Below, in pieces: positions 57,561 through 64,000 of a stretch of 64,000 bases of DNA; the first letter of the stretch is position 1; every line of letters starts with the position of its first letter. The translations under genes were made by a program, and so were the position numbers. The stretch spans positions 1-64,000 of the forward strand of contig JASANG010000885.1 in the NCBI GenBank assembly GCA_030248215.1, given 5' to 3'. A model generated the notes under the pieces. The model was not told the DNA's origin. It saw only the letters and a program-made list of their open reading frames with translations, and did no database searches. Source of the stretch: Enoplolaimus lenunculus. Its lineage: Eukaryota > Nematoda > Enoplea > Enoplida > Thoracostomopsidae.

Positions 57561-57893
57561 TAATTACGAAAATATTGTTTTCAAAAATTTTACTCTGGTG
57601 CGAGGATTATTCGTGCGCGTTCTCTCACGGTCCGTACATTCTAGGCCAGATCTTTCGAGCGTCGGATTCAGGAAGCAGAGCCACACAAATTAAAAAATAT
57701 TTGCTTCTTGGTTTATGCTAAAATTGCGTCCGGCTACCCGCTCGTTTGGTCTAACAATTTTTATTTATTCACTATTACACCTCAGACTTACGGGTTTTTG
57801 AATAACCCCAAAACTAGGAACGGACCCCCAAAACTAGGAACGGCCTAAAAGGAAAAGATCGGTCTATGTGGACGGTCTGTCACATCCGTTTGT

Positions 57894-58038
57894 TGGCCCA
57901 TGTATAGAACAGGGCCGGTTCCGTTTTCCGGCGGGGCTGTAATTGAGTCAGTTTAAGCTTTAGACTAACTTTTTTGCTAGGCTTAGGCTTAGGAATATGC
58001 TTATGCTACTGTTCCGATCATGTTCTATACATGGACCG
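57894..58038. repeat. TTAGGC-bearing MITE (F3a)
   Basis: TTGGCCCATGTATAGAACAG to ATCATGTTCTATACATGGAC; short TTAGGC core. Confidence 0.85.
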
Positions 58039-58287
58039 GTTTGCTTGTCAGACGCGATTATAGGCTCAGGAACCTGTATTAATATAAAACTGTTCTTTTG
58101 AAACTCAATCTATAGTTTGTAGCTCCAAGTGTAGCTAATTTCTGTAGCGCCGTATAATGAATTTTATTTACTCAACAAACATAAATCGCAATACACAACT
58201 TTTCCAAAACATCCGGCAACAATAAAGCCAGAACATTGACCAAAACTAACAACCCAAAAAACGTTATGCAAATATCCTGTAAAAATG

Positions 58288-58735
58288 TACTGTAGTGATC
58301 CGAATAAGAGGAGGTTAATAAGAGGGGGGTTCCTATTTTGAGTCCTAATTAATAGAAGTCTGTATTCCTAATTAGAGTTCGTAAGCAGATAGAGTCCCTA
58401 AACCCTAATTAGAGTTCATAAATATCAATTTTCCCTAATTGAAGCGCATTAATGACTAGTGGACCAAATAATCTTGAATTCGAAACTTTAAAAGTGCACT
58501 TAAGTTGTGAAAGCAACATTCCAAAGTATAACTTTGCATTATCGCGCAAGCTTTTCATGCAAGGCAAAAACGTTTAATTCAACGGATACATGCAATACCG
58601 AATATATATCAGTAAGACAGGGTGACGGAGGGCTGGTTGAAAATAAATAGCAGTTCGTAACCGAATAACAAGGGGGATACCCTCTGGACATGCCAAATTA
58701 ATATCAGTCCCCATCTTATTCGGGTCACTACAGTA
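58288..58735. repeat. MITE F4
   Basis: TACTGTAGTGATCCGAATAA to CTTATTCGGGTCACTACAGT. Confidence 0.9.
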
Positions 58736-58787
58736 GCTATTCCTGATATTATCCTGTATATGCAAAACAGCTGCATGACCCAAGCCT

Positions 58788-59140
58788 CACTCTAAAAGCT
58801 TAAACTAACTTGATTTAAGCTTAAGCTAATCCAGCCGTATTAAACTAAGTTTCTAGAATAACTGAACCAACGGGTATATTTACGCTTAAACTAATTTAAA
58901 ATCTTACGTATTTTTAGTTTAAGCTAAACTAATAGTGAACTCTTTGATACGCATAATTTCTCGGCTTCACTTGTTACTTAATCTAAAAATAAGATTACTT
59001 AAACTCGTGTGAAACTTAAAAACACGTTAGTTTAAGTAGAACTTAAAATTCTAGTTTAGTTAGTCCGTCCAGCCATTTAAGGTTTACTTTAAACTGATAT
59101 TCAAGTTTAGTTAAGCTATAATTTAAGTTTTTAGAGAGTA
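58788..59140. repeat. MITE F10
   Basis: ACTCTAAAAGCTTAAACTAA to AAGTTTTTAGAGAGTA; near-identical body to 26880-27235. Confidence 0.85.
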
Positions 59141-59442
59141 TATATGTTCAGATGCAAATGAAACATAACACCGAAATCTTTTTGACCAGTTGACCCGCTA
59201 AAACGTATAGCGCGGGTCGCGGATCGACCATATCCGGTACGAGAGGACTTTTTGTGTTTCGAAATATTATTTACAGTTTCTGAAATCTGTTTACAAAATG
59301 AAGTCGGCACAGGAAAGGCGCAACGAAAACAAAAACGTTTTAATTTTGGGTTGTGATTGTTCCATATTCAACTACTTTAATGTTCTAGAAAACGCATTGT
59401 GTGCTTCACAGGTGAACTATTCACATCGCAACATCTTCAGTA

Positions 59443-59655
59443 CACTGCAAAAAATGATGAGTCAAAATTGACTCTTTCGGAAATAGGCTCTACGGAACTA
59501 CACACAATCTGAGTCAAATTCGACTCCGCCACAGTCAAGCGTGCGACTTTTAGTGAGTCAAATTTGATCTGTCGTAGGTCGAATTTGACTCAGTTTGCGT
59601 TGTCCCGTAGAGCCTATTTCGGAGAGGGTTAATTTGACTCACCGTTTTTTACAGT
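59443..59655. repeat. Palindromic MITE F2
   Basis: CACTGCAAAAAATGATGAGT to ACTCACCGTTTTTTACAGT. Confidence 0.85.
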
Positions 59656-60895
59656 ATAAGTCACAGCTGGCATTGAGGTTGTGTCAAATGCTTGTCTGGA
59701 TCCAACACTGCATAGCGCAAGGGAAAACTGTGTTTACACTGCACTTACTTCGTTAAGGCGTTGTTTTCTGTTGGTTTCGATGCAAGTGTAGTATCAGTCG
59801 TTATCGAATGGTCTTCTATCATTCTATGTTTATAATTTGATAATTTCTTTAAGTTATATTTTAGACTGAAACGAACTCGATTCAGACGGGGGGGAGCGGT
59901 TAGAGAGTGGAGGGTCAGGGGGTTCCACCGCGCGCAATCAAAATCAGTAAGCGCATCATAGGATTGTTTCATTTAATAAATACTGCACGCTTGGCGTATT
60001 TGTCTGCTATTACCATGTGTGGGTCACCCCTTGTTCTTTAATATCGTATGACATGTGAGGTATTGTCCGCGAATATCATATGATATATGTTCAAATGTCT
60101 GCATACTTGAGGTAACATGCCCAAATTATCCTGTTGAAAATCATATGATAGTAGAATTTGAAATTTGAATTTTTGTATTTTGAAGGCTGTGGTTCTAAGC
60201 GATTTTGTGTCGGAAACGATTCGCAGGCGTGTATTTGTTTTTTAAAGCACATTTGTGATCCTGCTTTTCAGCGTTTCATTGATTTATTAGTACCCAAAGA
60301 TTACACTGTTCAACTGAATATCATACGATATTCGTTGAAATTTTGGAATATCATATGATATTCGCATAAAAGTCCCACAGTATCACGTGACATACCGTCC
60401 CTTGTACACACTGATCATTTGAGAATAATGGTTTATAAGCTAATGCCAAATGACATTCGAGTTTTGTCTGTTGACCCGATATAAGATCCCGAATTTTAAC
60501 GTTGACGTCGAATCAACATGGCACAAACCGTGTCCCGTCTGCCTCGGTTATAACGTGAACCCCGCATTAGATAAGACAGTATTAATGTGACTGTTTCTTT
60601 GCTCGTTTCGCTCGCGATATTTTCAGCAGCCGGTGTGCACGGGCAGGCAGTTCATAATACTTAAACTATTGTTAATCTTTAAGTGACCCGAAATGGAATA
60701 CGGAAGTTTCTTTTGTACAGCTACTTAAGCATGGACGGCCAGTCCCGGATTTCCGTTGTCAAAAAAGCATTGATTCGCTGTTACGAAAGTTGCGAAGTAT
60801 AATTTTGCAAGACTCAGCACAAACTACAGCTGTCACAACGGTTGTGGCGTTGAGTTTGGAAACAATTTTGAAAATAGTCTAAATATTTTAATGCT
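59656..60895. other. No gene recognised; cluster of ATATCATATGATAT palindromes
   Basis: Variants of ATATCATATGATAT at about 60043, 60075, 60140, 60320 and 60348. An open frame at 60158-60358 has Cys-rich FEGCGSKRFCVGND but no family match and no splice partners. Confidence 0.5.
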
Positions 60896-61024
60896 TGGCC
60901 CATGTAAATATGACGGACGGAACGTTTTTGTAGACGTCTGCAATAGAGTAAGAGCTTTAGACTAAAATTTTGCTTAGCTATAAGCTTATTCGTACGCTTA
61001 GGTTTAGAAATACGCCTACTACTG
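60896..61024. repeat. TTAGGC-bearing MITE (F3b), right part replaced by F6
   Basis: GGCCCATGTAAATATGACGG start; internal TTAGG motifs; cut at about 61024 by the F6 element. Confidence 0.65.
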
Positions 61025-61270
61025 CACTCAAAATAATATTTCTGATATTTAAGAAAACATTTCTTGCATTTAAGAAATATAATTAGCAGGTGCACTTGAA
61101 AAGCATTTCTGTTATAACAGAAAAGTTTTCAAAAAGGTTTTGAAATAAAGTCTGAAAATAAACGTTTTCCAGTTACTTTAAGAAAAATTGTCTTACATAT
61201 CATAAAAACTTTTCAGATTTGCAACAGAGAATACTTTTCTAAATATATTCGGAAATAATTTTTTGTGTGT
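61025..61270. repeat. MITE F6
   Basis: CACTCAAAATAATATTTCTG to AAATAATTTTTTGTGTG. Confidence 0.8.
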
Positions 61271-61340
61271 GCTACGGTCGTGTTTGACCCAATGTTTTGA
61301 AATTTTTTAACGAACCATCTGAAAAACAGCGTAAAAGACA

Positions 61341-61562
61341 TGGCCCATGTTACTTTTAGGGCCGTCCCGGTTTGTCTGGCCCATTTTTACTCTTAGGGCC
61401 GTTCCATTTTGTGCTGGGTCTGTAAAAGAGTAATCTTACATTCTAGACTACATTTTTTGCTTAGGCTTTAGGTTTAGGTTAGAAACTCATTTTTGCAATG
61501 AGTAGGCTTAGGCTTAGGAATACGCTTAATCTACTGTTACGGCGCTAAAAGTAACATTGGCT
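61341..61562. repeat. TTAGGC-bearing MITE (F3c) with doubled left end
   Basis: GGCCCATGTTACTTTTAGGG at 61342 and a second GGCCCATTTTTACTCTTAGG at 61378; right end GGCGCTAAAAGTAACATTGG. Confidence 0.8.
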
Positions 61563-61805
61563 AAAGACCTAAAGCGTTTTAAGAGTAAAAACATTAAAAC
61601 ACTCTGTTTAATGAATTTCCGTTTATGCCATGATGGGTTTGGCTTTAGTAAAACAACTTCATTAGCTGAAAAGGTGAGCTTTAACAATTTGCGTATAAAT
61701 TTAACGAATTTTTACTGCCTGCTGTAACAGTTGTAATAATGGTATAACAAATTTGTCACAAGGTTTCGAAAGTAATTAAAGACGTAGTAGAAAATCTACA
61801 TTTAA

Positions 61806-62419
61806 AGGTTACGCTAGGCATTTAGTGACGTACGGCGCCGTCCGTCACCCATACGGCACACCGACCGGCGCATTCCACCACCCGGTGCCGTCGGTCACCG
61901 TGCGGCAACTGAACGGCGCCATCTGTCAGCGTCCGTCGCGCGAACGGCGCCGTCGGTCTCCGCACGGCGCCGTCCGTCACCCATACGGCACACCGACCGG
62001 CGCATTCCACCACCCGGCGCCGTCGGTCACCGTGCGTCAACTGAACGGCGCCATCTGTCAGCGTCCGTCGCGCGAACGGCGCCGTCGGTCTCCGCACGGC
62101 GCCGTCCGTCACCCATACGGCACACCGACCGGCGCATTCCACCACCCGGTGCCGTCGGTCACCGTGCGGCAACTGAACGGCGCCATCTGTCAGCGTCCGT
62201 CGCGCGAACGGCGCCGTCGGTCTCCGCACGGCGCCGTCCGTCATCGTGCGGTATCATACGCAAATAACTCACGTACGATAACGTATGGTGACGGCTGGCG
62301 ACGAACGGCGCCGCACGGGCCACGTACAGTAATGGACGGCACCGTACGGGTGATACACAGTGACGGACGGCGCCGGAAGAGTGACGGACGGCGCCGGAGG
62401 TCAAGTATAGCACAACCCT
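61806..62419. repeat. F7 MITE with three 132-bp internal units
   Basis: Right end AAGTATAGCACAACCCT is F7-type; left end decayed (GGTTACGCTAGG). GCCGTCCGTCACCCATACGG recurs at 61837, 61969 and 62101, a 132-bp period. Because 132 is divisible by three, long ORFs appear on both strands; they have repeated Arg/Pro-rich content and are not genes. Confidence 0.9.
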
Positions 62420-63573
62420 GAAAATGATATTTGAATAACTAAAGTTTTGTAGTTTTGCAGTGTTTGACAGTAAAATTATTAAAGCTTTGCGGTTGCTGTC
62501 TCATGGTATTTGGGCTTAAAGGATACGTTAAAGAAAGATGATTGGCCATCTGGCAAAGGTCAATGCTGCAAAATGCAGAAACTTTCGCTTATTAAATTCA
62601 ATGTTGGTATATTTTATTTTTAAAAATCGAACAGTTTTCATATATATATTGGTATAAACGTATAAAATGTTGTAAATGAAATTTTTATATACACAGCATA
62701 CAAATAACTTATTTTCATATTTACTACCTAATATACATCAGGGATCAACCGGGTTCGCGTTTCGGCCGGAATTCCTGCAAAAATTCAATTCCTATTCCTG
62801 TTCCGGTTCCTGCATTTAAAGATGCAGTAATCGGAAGGTTTACGGTTTTGTGGCAAATAGTGCCTAATCATTTAAATACTGGGGAAACTTTGTCGTTAAA
62901 AAATTGTTATTTGGACATTTGTTATTACTTCAATTTTGTTAATAAACTGTGCCTGTTGTGTTTTCTTACAACTTGTTGATGAAATAGCTGATAATTCGCT
63001 TACGTCATTTTTGGCAGGTTTTCTGAAAAGTCTGTCCAGCAGGCAATTTGGTAATAAAAATTATTTCAGATTTGCGGTTCCTGTTTCTCTTCCAGTTCTT
63101 GTAAAGAAATTCAATTTCCCGTTCCTGTTCCGGCAAAATTACCATAGAGCCACTGTCAGAATTTACTAAACTATTACTCCAAGATACATAAAACTGACTT
63201 CAAGGAAACGGGTGCGTCAAAATTGAGACCAAAAAACGTACTGCAACGAAGCAGAGATAACTGCTGGTGATAAATAAATATTTTCAACGCGGTAAGAAGC
63301 TATAAGCCTGGACAAGGAAAAGTTCGTCCCGCGGCCAAAACTGGTTTCACTGCAACCAATTCTATTTCCATGGCTTCTTATTCGTAAGCTTTTGGTTGGA
63401 AATTTTCTGTTTTTGCTCATACAGTTTCTTTTCGTTCGCTTTTGTGCGCGTATTAAGGCGACCTAAAATTGAAATAGTTTTTGTACTTTATCATTGCATA
63501 TCTTATCACTTACTTAGCTTGTTTGTTTTAAAGCTTGAACGAAACCTTACTAACTGCAAAGGTACGCAATCTA
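62420..63573. other. AT-rich spacer with TTCCGGTTCC fragments
   Basis: 62750-62820 and 63070-63150 repeat motifs such as ATTCCTGTTCCGGTTCCTG, also seen at 18700-18800. No gene recognised. Confidence 0.4.
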
Positions 63574-63792
63574 CACTGCAAAAAAATGGTGAGTCAAATT
63601 GACTTTCTCAGAAATAGGCTTTTGCTGACTACACAAACTGAGTTAAAATTCGACTCCGCCAGAGTCAAACTCGATTCACTGAATTGCTCAGTGAGTCGAA
63701 TTTGACTCTGGCGGAGTCGAATTCAACTCAGTTTGTGTAGTCAGGAAAAGTCTGTTTCCGATAGAGTCAATTTGACTCAGCATTTTTACAGT
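63574..63792. repeat. Palindromic MITE F2
   Basis: CACTGCAAAAAAATGGTGAG to CTCAGCATTTTTACAGT, with a CTCTGGCGGAGTCGAATTC core. Confidence 0.87.
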
Positions 63793-64000
63793 CTATAGTC
63801 ACTCGGAATTCAATGAAATGCCACCTGTCCTATAGATCTCGACAAGCTGAGTTAAACGGTGCCAATTTTATGGTTGCATGACCAACGGTTCAATAGTTAT
63901 GACCCTTGAGTTTATATTGTAAACATGAACAGATTTGAAGAAAAAGTATCTATCATTAACATATACTTACTATGTAGGTTTTGAAAGTTTTATTTGATAA

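Noticed and set aside
61822-62421. 140- and 198-codon Arg/Pro-rich ORFs on opposite strands
   Set aside because: 132-bp repeat unit divisible by three; both strands open; no domain.

Overview
This is a eukaryotic (metazoan) nuclear window. It is AT-rich, intron-rich and loaded with short non-autonomous repeats. An innexin gene, many dispersed arrays of TTAGGC (the nematode-type telomere motif) and otherwise low gene density suggest a nematode with a large, repeat-rich genome, or at least a protostome. That is inference, since no species-specific marker was recognised. No tRNA, rRNA, CRISPR array or bacterial-style operon was seen.

Layout. (1) 57-7115: tandem satellite, about 6.2 copies of a ~1,131-bp unit. 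(2) 7116-15700: repeats plus two GC-richer islands (9260-12110 and 12994-15625). Each island carries, on the minus strand, a short exon-like ORF with a PAM2-type (poly(A)-binding-protein-binding) motif. (3) 15892-20013, plus strand: five 3' exons of a secreted-type alpha-carbonic anhydrase. (4) 21497-23485, minus strand: intact, intronless MFSD8/CLN7-like transporter with a poly-asparagine loop. (5) 23500-32676: no gene found, many MITE-like elements. (6) 32997-41893, plus strand: complete six-exon innexin (489 aa). (7) 42839-43380: strand-asymmetric C-rich then A-rich low-complexity tract. (8) 45417-54807, minus strand: six exons of a Spinster (SPNS)-like transporter; its first coding exon was not found. 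(9) 54818-64000: repeats only.

Exon models were built by hand from homology plus GT/AG sites, and reading phases agree at every junction. The three multi-exon genes and the transporter do different jobs (CO2 hydration, a lysosomal membrane transporter, a gap-junction channel, lysolipid/sphingolipid-type transport) and show no sign of a shared pathway.

The most distinctive feature is the repeat landscape. At least a dozen short inverted-repeat families recur. Three families with different terminal repeats share internal telomere-like TTAGGC arrays. Long palindromic families sit within 10-50 bp of splice sites and of a start codon. One family carries internal GC-rich minisatellites that have expanded independently in different copies.
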